Below are positions 52,760 through 64,000 of a DNA stretch of 64,000 bases, in pieces (position 1 is the stretch's first letter; every line of letters starts with the position of its first letter). Below the pieces are notes generated by a model, which had not been told where the DNA came from, did no database searches, and saw nothing but the letters and a program-made list of their open reading frames with translations. Position numbers and translations under genes: made by a program. The DNA is from Capitulum mitella (Eukaryota > Arthropoda > Thecostraca > Pollicipedomorpha > Pollicipedidae), in contig CP099848.1 of assembly GCA_030062745.1 (NCBI GenBank), forward strand, positions 9,569,501 through 9,633,500, given 5' to 3'.

Positions 52760-53276
52760 GCCAATCCCTGCCAGAAACTTTTATCCAGCAAGTAGGAGCT
52801 TCTTATACAAGTGGCAGCGCTCTTGGAATGAGGCAGATAACAGTAAACTTAGAACGCTAAAACCCCAGCTTGGTGTATGGTTATCATGCTCTCGCAAGGC
52901 GAGGCGAGAGGAAATAACACTGTGCAGACTGCGTATCGGCCACACTTATGCGACCCATGGCTATCTGCTGCGTGGGGCTGATAGGCCTCTCTGCCATCGT
53001 TGTGGTGCCTTCATGACTGCCACGCACGTGATCGTATCGTGTCCACACTTGACTGAAGAGCGTTCACTTCACTTGGACAGCATGCTTCGTCTCTGACGCT
53101 CTGCGATGTACTTGGAGACAACTCGCGTTTTCTTGAATCCAAACAGCTCTTTTGGTTTCTTAAAGACGCTGACTGAGGCTGTTAACACACCTCACTAGTT
53201 AGATAAAACAACCTCGTTAAGGGCGCGAAATGACCTCAGTAGTCGGGGCGCCCGAAAACACCAATAAGCAACAAAA
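52760..53276 (+). mobile_element. I-type LINE 3' fragment, distinct from family B
   Basis: The frame contains NFYPASRSFLYKWQRSWNEA, LGVWLSCSRKARREEITLC and the C-terminal knuckle CHRCGAFMTATHVIVSC, stopping at 53096; an RFLNPN-like tail continues in a shifted frame. The 3' UTR ends in the related stem gggcgcgaaatgacc...gtcggggcgcccg and the tail caccaataagcaac. 5'-truncated after RNase H. Confidence 0.82.
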
Positions 53277-56200
53277 GCCGAGCGCTCTATAAAACCCAGT
53301 CATCATCGGTTATTCGTAAAATAATGTTCTTCAAGTCTTTTCCGTTATTCGTTTTTATGACATTTTATTTTTTACGCATTTGTTTTCATGTCTTACTCCC
53401 ATTATTCTGTACTTCTATGCACGGTGGATTATTGTAGCACCATTGCATAGTGGGGCTTTATACGATTTAGCGCGCCAGAATCACCTGTTCATAATAGGTC
53501 GCTTGCAGTCCACCTGTTGTTTCACGCGGAACACCAATATCATTATTGGATGTTAAACGCACATACTTACCCTCGTGTTTTAGAAGTTCGGGGTCTCCAC
53601 ACTGACAGATCTTTCAGGTTTAGGAACTTTTTGCGAGGTGTATCGCGGCACCCGGCATGAGGAGCACCCGATAAGACAACGCACAGCTTACCTTACTAGT
53701 AGCCAATTTTGATGCTGTTTTCGTCGCACCCGTGCCTGGGTTTCCCACGTTTTCAACATCGGGAAGATGAATGAATGGCGCGTTACTCGAGTCTTTTTCA
53801 TTGCCGGCCCTCCTAGTACCGATAGTGTTATTATAAGTGAACACATTAGTAACAACTAAGAGCTGTTGTAAGTAAACACAAATTGTGTTTACTTACAACC
53901 AAACAAATTGTGTTTGGTATAAAATATTGCTATTTGATGCATGCATTTACATTTAATCGCAAATTTGATACTTATGATACATGCATACTGCACATACTTA
54001 CACTTGACAGGGCAGGTTGGAGGCGATCATCCGGTTTCTTGAAAAATGCTCATTCTTTTCCACAGGTGGCTAGGGCTGGCCGTCCGTTTGGTTCGCGTCC
54101 CTCGCTGTGGAAATCGAACCATCGTCTGATGCTCGTCCATCGGACACGGATCGCCAACTGCTGCCGCCGGTCGGACCGACGCGGAGTCCTGCACGCATAC
54201 CGTCGGCCCTGCCGGCGTGGACTCAGCGTGAAGCGACGCTACGGTGCCGGGCGGAACAGAACAACCTCGTCAGCAGAACAAGCGGAGGCAGCCGCCAGCG
54301 CGCAGCGCCACTCGGATGACTCCACCCGATAGCTGGAACAGCGCACCGGCACCGGCCCGGACTGGGCGGTGAGGTCGAAAGGTGCCGACTCTCTTCGCCG
54401 CTGGAGCTCGCCGACCATAGCGGGCCAACAGTCTCCGCAGCACGGCGCTGTCAGCCAGAACCATTGGGCATGGCTACAATGTCGCAGATGGTCACCGGAC
54501 GGCCGCACCTCACTGCCTCGCAGTGTTTGACCTCAGGCCGGTCCCTGATACGCTAGGCTGTGGTGACGGACTGTCAGCGAGTGACGACGGATGTGGTGTT
54601 GTGTCAGTGTGCCAGTGTTAGTGTTGCGCCGCCGTGGCCGCGCCAGTCTTGCAACAACGGAACCCTCTGGCTTGCGTCGCTAGTGGTGCTTGTTTTCCCG
54701 TTCTGTAATCTGTGTCAGTGTTTGCGGGTGTCCTTGATAGATCATTGGTCCACGCCCGGCCGGGCCTCAAAATGTCCCTCGCCCGGCTGAGTGTGTGGGG
54801 GGTCTGTATCTGACCCCAGGATCTCAGGTTCTGTGCATCGCACGAAAAAATGGAATACAAGCAAAGAGAACTCTATTGATGCGAGTCGAAGACCATGTTT
54901 TTTCTTACTTGGGTCAATATTGAGGTCATCAGAGGTCATAACAGGTTAAACTGAGCTAAAGTGAAAATGATATAAAAAGGACATTTGTGTCGTGGTTTTC
55001 ATTTGGGGGAATAATAAGATAACTATTAACAAGTCGAATACATCCATAGCGCGAATGACCCAATTAATGAAAGAGGTCAGGTGAAGCCACGACGTAATGT
55101 CATATGATGCATCGTAATGGTAATATGATGCATCGCGCTTCGTATTACCCGATGGTTTTGGTAACAGGCTGGATTGCAGATGATGCACGCAACATAGTAA
55201 AACACTTGATAAGCATTTGCCACTGCCCTGAAGGTCGACCTAGGTCAAATGGAGTCATCAGAGATAGTCGACTTATGATGACTTCCGGTGGCCTCATATA
55301 GGCATATTTTTGCGCTAAATTTGACTTCATTGCCTATTTATACCCTAGAAAACAGTAAAAACAGTAAAATATTGTTCCTGTGCAGACAGCTTGTGTTAAT
55401 GGAAATCGTATGTTGCGGGAAACAGATACCCATATCGGATATCACGACTTGAGCGAAGATCGCGCGTGTCCTGATAATGTGATGGCGGCATATGCCATTC
55501 GCCACGTCTCCGACAATTCGTGATCATGAAAACCCCGCGAAAATTCGCTGAATTGTAAGCAAAATCTAAAAAATGGCCTGACTTGAGGCCATTGACCGCC
55601 GATTTTCCGAGAAATCTAAAACATACAAGTTGTTGCATATATTATTCTGTTCCACCTGAAAGTTTTATACAAATCTGTCCATCCCCGCAAGCATTACTAG
55701 AGTTACCATTTTTGTGGAGCCTGAGCTCTGACCAGGACTGCTTGATGTTTCAAATTTTGACCTAGGGTGCAAAATGGATAAGAAAAAGATGCCGAAAATT
55801 TCGCGGCGCTGCGCGCCTCCTCTTTTTCGCCACACTCGGAAAGCATGGGAGCCAATTTCCGCTCCTCCCCCCCGGCCGCGCTGTGGCTTTCAAAGTGACA
55901 TGTCGATGTCCAACAGTTTTTGCTTCACTCACGCAGGTTCGTCGATGCCTGAACTGTCTGCGCTACGTGTGCATTGTATGGATGTGGCGTCATCGGGGAG
56001 GCCAGTGATTCATCGGAAGCATTTACATTGCTCGTGGTCTGTCGCGGCGTCGCGGATGACCATTGGGCGTTTATTATCGCCTGAGGTAAGTGCGTCAATT
56101 TACATGCGTTGCATTTTTGCACCAGTCTGGCAAAATGATGCTGCAAGTTCTAAATAGAGCAAAATAAATACACGATGGTGGTGATGATGTCCGTGATATG

Positions 56201-57100
56201 TACGAGCATGAATAAAAGTAGTTTCCCACGATTGGTTGCATTTGCAGTCCTTCGGATTGGCTCCATCCCCAGTCACGGCCTAAATGCGTGGGACGCCGCT
56301 TGGGAACAGCGGGCCTGGACTGGATACGGCCAGTCGCCACAAGGAAGCTTTGTTTTGCACATTTTAACATTTATATAATAAGAACTCGTTGGATACAACG
56401 CATGGCCACGGCGTGCCAAATCCCAGGCCCCACGCCAGAGGTGGCAAGTCAATCGATGCACAGCGCGCTGTCGATTGTCACCAAAGATGCAGTTCTATCG
56501 CTGGGAAGATTTGAGCAGTTTTGCGAACAACGACATATTGCCGCAGTTTACTCAGGCTCTGTTCGATTTTTTTTTTTTGATATTTCGATTCTTGAAAACG
56601 TGGATTTCTGTTGTAGGGTGGGATTCCGTCTGATCCATCCGGCCCCAGTTTTTCAGCGAAAACATGCTGGATCCGTGCCTTTTACGTAGGCTGCCCTGTG
56701 ATACCCACTCCTGTCCGGTCATTTCCCAGTTTACGAATTGGTCATGTTAAGCTTTGATTTGATCGATGGCGACTTGGTGCCAGTTTGTAGTGAGTAGTCC
56801 ACCGGCAGACAGTAATATTAAAGTGTTTCCCCCATGCTCGTTGTTTGTTTTCAAGCGATCACGCTCAATTGATCGGACATTTCATTACATGTGTCCTTGC
56901 CACACCACCCTTGTGTTATCGATATTGTATTCTTCGTGAATGTTACAGTTAATGCAAATGCTAAAAATTATGCTACTACCTCGTACGTAAAGCATTTGTG
57001 ATCATATGTTGTTTCCTTACCATGAGATCTGCAATGACTACCATTCTTTTAATGGGGATGACTTACCTCTTAAGACGTCCCATCTTAAGCCAATGGCCGT
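53277..57100. other. No supported gene; some short repeats
   Basis: Contains the paired palindromes listed separately. A GC-rich open stretch at 54063-54332 is preceded by a pyrimidine tract and CAG, so a spliced exon is conceivable, but the antisense frame is also open and I recognise neither. A direct repeat of tgatgcatcg lies at about 55106-55135. Confidence 0.4.
53866..53917. repeat. Two adjacent short palindromes
   Basis: A 16-bp perfect inverted repeat with a 1-nt centre (ttgtaagtaaacacaa, 53866-53898) is followed immediately by a 7-bp inverted repeat with a 5-nt loop (ccaaaca...tgtttgg, 53899-53917). Both centres contain aaattgtg-like sequence. Confidence 0.85.
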
Positions 57101-58980
57101 TTTAGGAATCGAAATTGATAAGCGCCCCAGGTTTCCAGCCTGAAATGAAGAGGTTCATGGCTGGGGGAGGCTGACCACCGGGCACCAGAGCCCGGGCAGG
57201 TGGCCGCAACGACGTCACTACCGCCGCACACTCGACCTGCCCTGACGACTCCGCAGCCTACTGCGGGACCTCGAACACTAAGACCGCCTCCATTGCACCG
57301 GCGCTAGCAGTCGTACCGCGTCTGCCCATCGTCGTTGTCGTCTGCTGCACCTTAGCCGCTGTTTGAGTTATCTCATGCACCCTGGGGCCGGAGAACACCT
57401 CAGAGATGCCGACCTCAGCTTCCAGCGCTTGCAGTCGTCCGATGACACCTACGTGCGCTGTCTCGCCGGCCGCTGTCTGGCTCCGGATGCCCCTAACTTT
57501 CGCGCCGGACCTTATCGCCGCACGAGCGGTCAAAGTCAGTGTCCTCCTCCACCTGCAACCATAAGAACATCGAAAACAGTCACACCTGACACTCTATTTC
57601 CCTGCTTGATAATAGTCCACGAGGCCCATCACACGTCCATGTCGTGTCCTGTCTAGCGGGCCTGCGAATCCGGCCCGTCCGGTGGCCTCTCCATCGAGAA
57701 CGGCCCTGGCAGCTTGGCTGGCTCGAGGAATGCCGCTCCATCCATTGGCGTCCCCGGGGACGGGTTCAATGGTACCGGCGGTGTCCACCTCTGTCTCCCA
57801 CGCTAAAGCCCCTGATTTGTCCGGGTCGCCCTCTTTCTTCTGACAGGCCCTGTAATAACACTGTAATAACACTTCATAACACTTCATCCCCTGTAATAAC
57901 ACTTCATCTGCCATCTCAGTTCCCGGCAACCGTGGCACCTCTGTGCCTGGATCCTTGAACGCAACGGCCAGTCTGCGATTGCTTCCTGCCCCCGCACCCG
58001 GGTCAAACACAAGGATCGAATCGTCCGGTCTGTCGAGGAGCAGTGGACACTGCTGCTGCCGTAGGCTGCGTCAAAAATCGACATAGCACCTCTCGGAAGT
58101 CCCCAGCGAGCGACCTGGCCCGGAGCTCTAGGAAGTACCTGACGGGAACCACCGGGACGGGTACACCCAGTTGGTGTCAGCACACCTGGTTTGAATCTCT
58201 CATCTGGTCACCAGGAGCAGCCGGGCTTAGGTTTTCTCAGTTTGTGTGGCAACAGAAGATGCACACAGCATCACCTCGCATCACAACGGAACCGCACACA
58301 CGTCTAAGCGCATTGGCATGCACGGTGTAGAGCTGCGCGAATATCCTTGGCACGACCTAAGTGTTCCGGTGGCTGCCCATTGTACGGAACTGGTGAGCTT
58401 TTCCAGTCCCATTCGCTGGCGTACATTACCATGCGTCGTCCCACGTAAAATCCAAAATGTTCCACGTCATCTTGGGTGTCATGTATACAGAAACGTATGC
58501 GTTGTCTGCCTGGGCGCCCCATAATCCACCGAAATTCCCCCGTCAAGTCGACTTCAGCATGGGCCCCAGGCTATGCAGGGCCACCAGCCTGCTGCCGGTC
58601 CCGCCGGATGCTGCCGTCATTCTGGCTCTCCCTGGGCATTTCGGCCCTGGAGGACTGGCTGAGCCCTGTCTCTGCAGCTACTCCCATAGCGTTCGCCGGT
58701 GCACGCGTTGTGCTGGCTTGACGTTGCATTTCTGACCTGGCCGGGCAGATTTCAGTGACAGAGGCGCTTGGAATATAGCTCTGTGGGTTGGTCGCCGTGA
58801 GAACACCATTGATAGGATTCTGCGATGGTTACACCGGTTCAGCTTGCAAGCGTTGCATTTCTTGCAGCTTTTTTCCGTCACTGTGGTGTTCCTATGTGTA
58901 AAAGGAATCTTTGTGACACGGCCACTGTTGTTTAGTTTCCGATGCTGACTCTTTCCGGATCTAGGAAGGCATAAAAAAGA
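57101..58980. other. GC-rich, no recognised gene
   Basis: Several overlapping open frames on the minus strand (57258-57533, 57594-58010, 58304-58546) have protein-like composition, but I recognise none. A short repeat of tgtaataacacttca lies at 57850-57910. Possibly decayed retroelement DNA. Confidence 0.35.
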
Positions 58981-58989
58981 TGAAAGTGC

Positions 58990-59190
58990 GAAAACGCAGT
59001 CGACTTGCTCGCAACTCGTCGCATGCCTGCACTGCTACCCGCCGGGCGGATATCATGCCTGCAGATAGTCATGGCACCTCCCGGTGGCGGGCTGAAACCG
59101 CCATAACTCCCACCGGCGGGGTGAGATTGGAATGGTAACTCCCGCCGGCGGGCTGGTGTTGTCATGACAACATCCAGTGGTGGACTCACG
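58990..59190. repeat. Degenerate tandem array with palindromic GC cores
   Basis: Cores of the form cccgccggcggg or variants recur at about 59038, 59081, 59112, 59142 and, degenerate, 59170, spaced roughly 30-40 bp. Each core can form a short hairpin. Confidence 0.65.
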
Positions 59191-60950
59191 ATTATGGATA
59201 GAGATTGTGGTAAGGCAGGTGCGGCCGCGGCAGCTCATCGTCCTTTGGTATAGGTGGCCAGTTTCAACGTTTTCCCACTGAAACATGTTCGTTTACCATT
59301 CCAACTTTTCTCTGCTTTCTTCACCGGTGCTCGTAATACCACTCTTCACCCACTAAAGCAGCTGTTACGACAGTCTCGTCGGGCTGAAGCTGTCGTCAAA
59401 ATTTGGCTTGACGCTGAAGGCGTCATCTGGCCTAGGGACCGAATATCCCGCCACGCCATCGCATCCAAATCTTGACGACGTCTGGCCTGACATTCGGGCA
59501 AACGCTGCACAGATGCAATGCGCTGTGCGGCATCCATAATTATACCAAAGCTGGATAAATGCGTGATTATGTTCGTAAACACGTGATTATCTTTTTGGAC
59601 ACAAATCCCCGACGAACTAACGTTTTCCCAAGTGTTTATCAAAACGTCACAACTTTTCAGTATGTGCCTCCCGTCCCGGTTGATCGGGGAAGTATTGAAA
59701 TTGGAAATACACTCTATGAATCGATGACAAGAAACTAAACTTATCTTGCCTGCTGGAACTGTCATTTTTGAGCCCGCAGGTCCATAAGATGTGGGCTCAA
59801 AAGGCCCGCTAGGCCTTCTGCGGGGTCTTCTGGTCAGGAAGTTTGCTCTGTGGGAGTTTTGTGGATTTTGAAACGTCACAAACCATCAAGATGCGTAAAA
59901 AATATGTTGGGTACTCGCAGTTTGATTTATAATGATGGCCTCAGCACTTCAGTCAAGCCCCATGAAATCGACTGAAAATCAATCCAAGTGCTGTAGTGGC
60001 GTCAAAAATGTATTTAAGCTTTTGGTCTGTGGGATTCTGTAAGCTTTTTCTTCGAAATCACTGCATACGAAGGTAGTGCTTTACCACAGAGCTGCCACGC
60101 TGTGGATCCCTCGCCTTAGGGGAGGAATGCGATAATTAGGGTGCGATAAATGCTCCAAAATGCATCCAGTGAATGTTTCAAGTGGTGTGGCGTGTGGCCT
60201 ATCATAAGCACTACAATGCACAAGCACGTATGGAGGATTTCGCCAAGGGAGAGGCAAAGTTTGTCAGAGGGGCCCATTTTTTGCTTCGAGGCCCCAAAAT
60301 TTGCCTTTCTCATCGGATTTAGTCAACATTGTTTTCAACAGCGGCCCGATTGCAGACCAGCCATGGCCTCTTGGCCGGTCCAGCGGCGCTAGACATTTCT
60401 GGAAACTTGGTAAAAAGGAGTATTCACGGAGTACAAATTAAGGTGCACTGCGGGCGCATTCCCACCAGGCCCCTTAGTCCTCGGGGGGGGGGGGGACTGG
60501 CACCTTCTTCGCCTACTCCCCTCCCCGGGTGGCCACGTCCTTGACACTGCACGCACCGCGAATAAACATCCTCGCCAGCAGGCTCGTGACACATCCAAGG
60601 GGAAGGAATGCGACAACGGGCAGGCCCCGCTTCCCGAAGTGCGATGAAGACGCCATGGAACCTAAGACGAAGCCATTTTTCGGCACTGCAGGGCGTCTGT
60701 GAAGCTTTTTTACCCAGGTACTGTACAGCTTAGATAATGTACAGGCAGATTTCTTCTTACCTCGCTATTCCCGACGCCTTCCTGGGCTCGGTGTTGTCAA
60801 TGCGGTGTAGGTCTGCTGTCGATCCTAGTGTGAGGATGAACCCAGCTAGGATTTACTCGGGCAATGCAAGATCTAGCCAGCACCATCTTGCGTTAGTTAC
60901 CTCTGCAACAACAAATGGATGCAAAAAAGACAAACTGGCCGATTTGATGT
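59191..60950. other. No supported gene
   Basis: No conserved protein. A long G run lies at about 60483-60495. Confidence 0.4.
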
Positions 60951-60954
60951 TTTG

Positions 60955-61460
60955 TCCCTCGATATTTAAGCATGACGATAGTTATTCTTTCGTCATTCTG
61001 CCATTCGATAGTCAGTCATTTCGATATTTCGGCATGTCAATATTTATCCTGTTGATGATTTGGCCTTTAGTAATTCGGAGTTTTGCGATTTAGGCAAATC
61101 GTTATTTATTCGTTTTGGTAATTTGTTGTCGATATTTAAACTTTTGATATTTTGCAGTTCGATATTAGGTCATTCTATATTTTGTCCGATAACCACAAAA
61201 TGCACCCACTATGCCGGCCGCCTGCCACTAAATGCGCCAAGATTTAGGCCCAACTGCGGCAAAAACTTTTAGCGAATGCACCAAAATTTCAGGATGAATG
61301 TGCCCAAATTCAAATTTTATTTTAGATATCCCAGATTTCAGGAACGATGTGCTCAAAACTGGCCCAGAACACACCAAATGTTTGGCACCCAAATGCGTGC
61401 GCCGTAGTTTGGTTCATGGGACGTCATGCGACGGGCATGAATGTGCAATAATGCGCCCAA
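60955..61460. repeat. Two neighbouring fields of degenerate word repeats
   Basis: At 60955-61170 the word cgatattt and near variants recur (60960, 61022, 61130, 61145, 61160) with gtcatt-like partners. At 61198-61460 it gives way to aatg(c/t)(g/a)cc words (61199, 61231, 61275, 61297, about 61452) often followed by aaaattt. Spacing is irregular. Confidence 0.5.
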
Positions 61461-63878
61461 ACAACATTGGAAGGTTTGTGGTAGGATTCTGACTAGACTT
61501 CATTGAAATATCTCTGCATAGCATTGCATCAGAGAGTAAACTGAACTTTGGCCACATTTGCATTGCTTCACGGGACAAATCTTGCCATAACACGCATTTC
61601 TATATTCTGACACTGAAAAGAGTGCCATGCTTCATTAAACAGCTGATGGAAATGTAAACATTGCATCACAGAGGAAGATGTGATAAAATGGAACAGTTCT
61701 AGAATGCGAGCACTTTCTAATTGTACGCTTTTTACGGAATGCGATCATTTTTGCCGTTGATTTGTCACTTCTGGAAAAACGTGGTCAATTTTCGACTCCC
61801 AGCCCTCCGCCAGTCACTTTTTCACGCAGAACCTTGAAAATGCTGCCAAGTTTGTCGAGTTTTCTCTCGTGCGCCATTTTGACGTCGCACAGAACGTTGA
61901 CTGGTGCAGCAATCCCGGTAAAATGGGGTCGTAAACGGCGGTCGCATATGATTATATCAGGCACTTGCCAATTCAGTAAGTAGTGGGTTGTAAAATGTGC
62001 AGTTTTGATATAAAAACACATGGAACAAAGGTGAAGGCAGGATCAATATTGCTTTCAATTTCATAAATGGTAAAGGCCTTATGTGCTCGATGGGGCACCC
62101 AGGGCATCTCAACCTATGCATTACATCCTCACGTCGACAAAAAAAATCTGAAAATGGAATGGTAGGGACGTTTTAGGCCGGATCTCAGATCTATTCGAGG
62201 GACGGTTACCGAATTATAGCCTCGGGTATTTTCGAGTGTTCACGCTGGAGGTCCGTGTTTGGCGGTCCACGACTTGTAGCGAGATGACCCGAGTCGATGG
62301 AACGTAATAATGATAGTGAACTCGCTATGATTCAAGGAAACTAGAAATTTCATTTTTTGTCAAATCCAGATTTTGCCATTTCTCTGTGGCTTCGTGATCC
62401 TGTGGCCTTTTCTTAATTGACCTCCCTTGACATGTGGCTTATTGAAAGTTATTTTAAATTTAGACTTAATTAAGTTTAATGATTTACCTGACAATAGCAA
62501 AATAAGAGTATGAATTGTCCGTGTAAAGCCTCTTTGATCTCCACAAAAACATGCGTAGATGGCGCTGGGAACGGTACCTCTGCATATCTCCGGACTGGGT
62601 GGAGATATCGAGATGCAGTTAACAACACTCGATCGGATTGGCCATTCCTGAGGAAGAAATGCTGACGATGTCAGTGATCTGAGGCCAATGCTCGGGCCGT
62701 AATTGGGGCCAAATATAAAAAATGCGTAAATTTCGTCGTTGCTGCTTTGCCTTATTATAGCGGGATTTGCGTGAGTCTCCCTGGGATATCGCAAGGAGTC
62801 AACCAACTGACCTCTAACTAACCTCATTCCAAACTGCTCACAGCCAACATTGGACTGTTAATGCCAGTAGAGATATCTCCGGGTTCCCACGCCAAGTGGG
62901 GGATGGGAAGGGGCCGATAACGCGGCGCTCGCCTTATGCGCGTTTCGCAAACAGATCACAAGAGGGCGTCGGTGGGGAACCTCAGACATAGGGAAAACAA
63001 CACAGTCGTGTGCGAGCTAAACGTGGTGCACAAGTGTGGTCAGTTGACTGCCAGGTCGTGAGGTGTGAGGACTGAGAATCGGAAAGCGTTTTCGCACTTT
63101 GCACGATGCCGTTTCGTTCACACATTTCCTGTGACCTGTGCAAGCGGAACACGAAAACAAACATTGCACAACTTGGAAAAAGCGTCCGATCAGATGATCA
63201 AACGTCTGAATGACCATCGCCTTGAGACCGGCTGGACCAAATTAACAACGGATCCGGGCAGTCTGCCAGTGGTGGGAAGTAGCTCAACTTCTAGCACAGT
63301 CCACGGAACTGATTCCAGCCAAGGTGTTGCCAAACCAGTTCAGTCAAGCGGATCGTCTTGGCTGGAAGCGGAAATCAGCAGGCAAAATAATGAGAAGTTG
63401 ATGCCTATTGTCGGCATGTCATCATTGCCCAGAAGACGTGTCATAACGCATCTCATGGACCAGTATTTTGTTTCAAAAAGAGATCATTGCAATGTATAAA
63501 CATAGTAGGATTTCTCCAACTAGATGAGTGATTTGTAGCCACAGTTTTACATATGCCTAAATGATGGATGGTAGTGGGTTACGTAACAGTCTGATGGATG
63601 ATGGTAGGTTACGTAACAGTCATCCAGATAATTTTGAACTTCATCAGGTACGCGAAGTCATGCACGTATGCCTTTTTAGTTGCGACTTTTCAGCATAATT
63701 TACCGGACGCAGCGAGAAGTCAGTTACATTATCCCGCGGATGGAGTGGTAGAACAACGTTCGTTATTTAATCGTGTTAAGCTAATTGATCACCAATAAGT
63801 AGGAATTAATTATGGGTTTGAATTACGTGCCATGAACAATATGTTTTAATATTCCCCATCAATTCACAGAAGGTCTGA
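61461..63878. other. No recognised gene; one unassigned ORF
   Basis: The plus-strand frame at 63065-63499 (144 codons) has balanced composition, but I recognise no domain, and a CDLCKRN stretch occurs in an overlapping frame. It could be a decayed zinc-finger or transposon fragment. The rest is AT-rich without features. Confidence 0.3.
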
Positions 63879-64000
63879 GCAAGTTAGCTCAGTTCCCCGA
63901 CCACCCGACGTATAAAGCGGTGTTTTCTTCCAGCACAATAGCCCTATTTCACACCGGACGATCTCTGGAAGCCACTCTTTTCTGTGTGAGGGTTCATGAC
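63879..64000 (+). mobile_element. LINE family B copy, 5'-truncated, runs off the window
   Basis: From gcaagttagctcagttcccc to the window end it matches ORF2 between RT and RNase H with a few substitutions. The truncation point is within a few bases of that of the copy at 11058. Confidence 0.88.

Noticed and set aside
57850-57912. Repeated tgtaataacacttca considered as a CRISPR-like or satellite array
   Set aside because: Only a few unequal units without regular spacers; simple short-repeat slippage explains it.

Overview
The window reads as a repeat-dominated stretch of an arthropod nuclear genome, most likely a chelicerate such as a tick. That placement is an inference from the mix of I-type non-LTR retrotransposons, Tc1, PIF/Harbinger and endogenous single-stranded DNA viruses; no single marker proves it. 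I see no operons, no bacterial-type genes and no host gene I can name with confidence. Almost every long open frame belongs to a transposable element or an integrated virus.

Layout. 1-4.4 kb: an old minus-strand I/Jockey-type LINE (family A) with ORF1 and a broken endonuclease-RT ORF2. 4.8-8.1 kb: mostly empty, with one possible GC3-rich exon. 8.2-9.6 kb: a complete but frameshifted Tc1 transposon with TIRs and a TA duplication. 11.1-12.4 kb: a diverged 5'-truncated LINE of family B. 14.5-15.1 kb: a PIF/Harbinger nuclease fragment, abutted by a third LINE type (family C). 16.1-17.9 kb: a LINE ORF1 relic fused to a circovirus-like (CRESS-DNA) insertion with a Rep N-terminus, a rolling-circle stem-loop and a probable capsid fragment. 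18-20.5 kb: relics of a Gypsy-like gag, a LINE 3' end, a probable transposon protein with an Ulp1-like part, and another LINE ORF1.

20.5-23.8 kb is the most interesting part. It holds a minus-strand parvovirus (hamaparvovirus/densovirus-like) insertion with open NS1-helicase and VP frames, and two T-shaped terminal palindromes lying back to back. The flanks of the two palindromes are inverted repeats of each other, and a candidate second leader and intron lie beyond them, so the locus looks like a junction between two viral genome copies.

23.8-36.5 kb holds four nearly identical family B LINE copies arranged as two head-to-tail dimers. The second dimer (30.74-36.53 kb) is bounded by one 12-bp target-site duplication, so it appears to have inserted as one unit. 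Its downstream copy has an uninterrupted 1238-residue ORF2 (endonuclease, RT, RNase H, CCHC). A MADF-domain gene truncated by LINE sequence lies between the dimers. 37.7-40.7 kb: a degenerate satellite and a decayed transposase-like gene. 41.4-42.8 kb: a decayed family B copy. 42.9-44.1 kb: a chimeric TE-derived ORF. 44.1-50.55 kb: a full-length family B LINE (5' UTR, ORF1, ORF2, 3' tail). 52.8-53.3 kb: another LINE 3' end. 53.3-63.9 kb: gene-poor with several unusual short repeats. 63.88 kb to the end: the start of another truncated family B copy.

The genes form no pathway. The window is a nest in which retrotransposons inserted into, truncated and separated older DNA transposons and integrated viruses.
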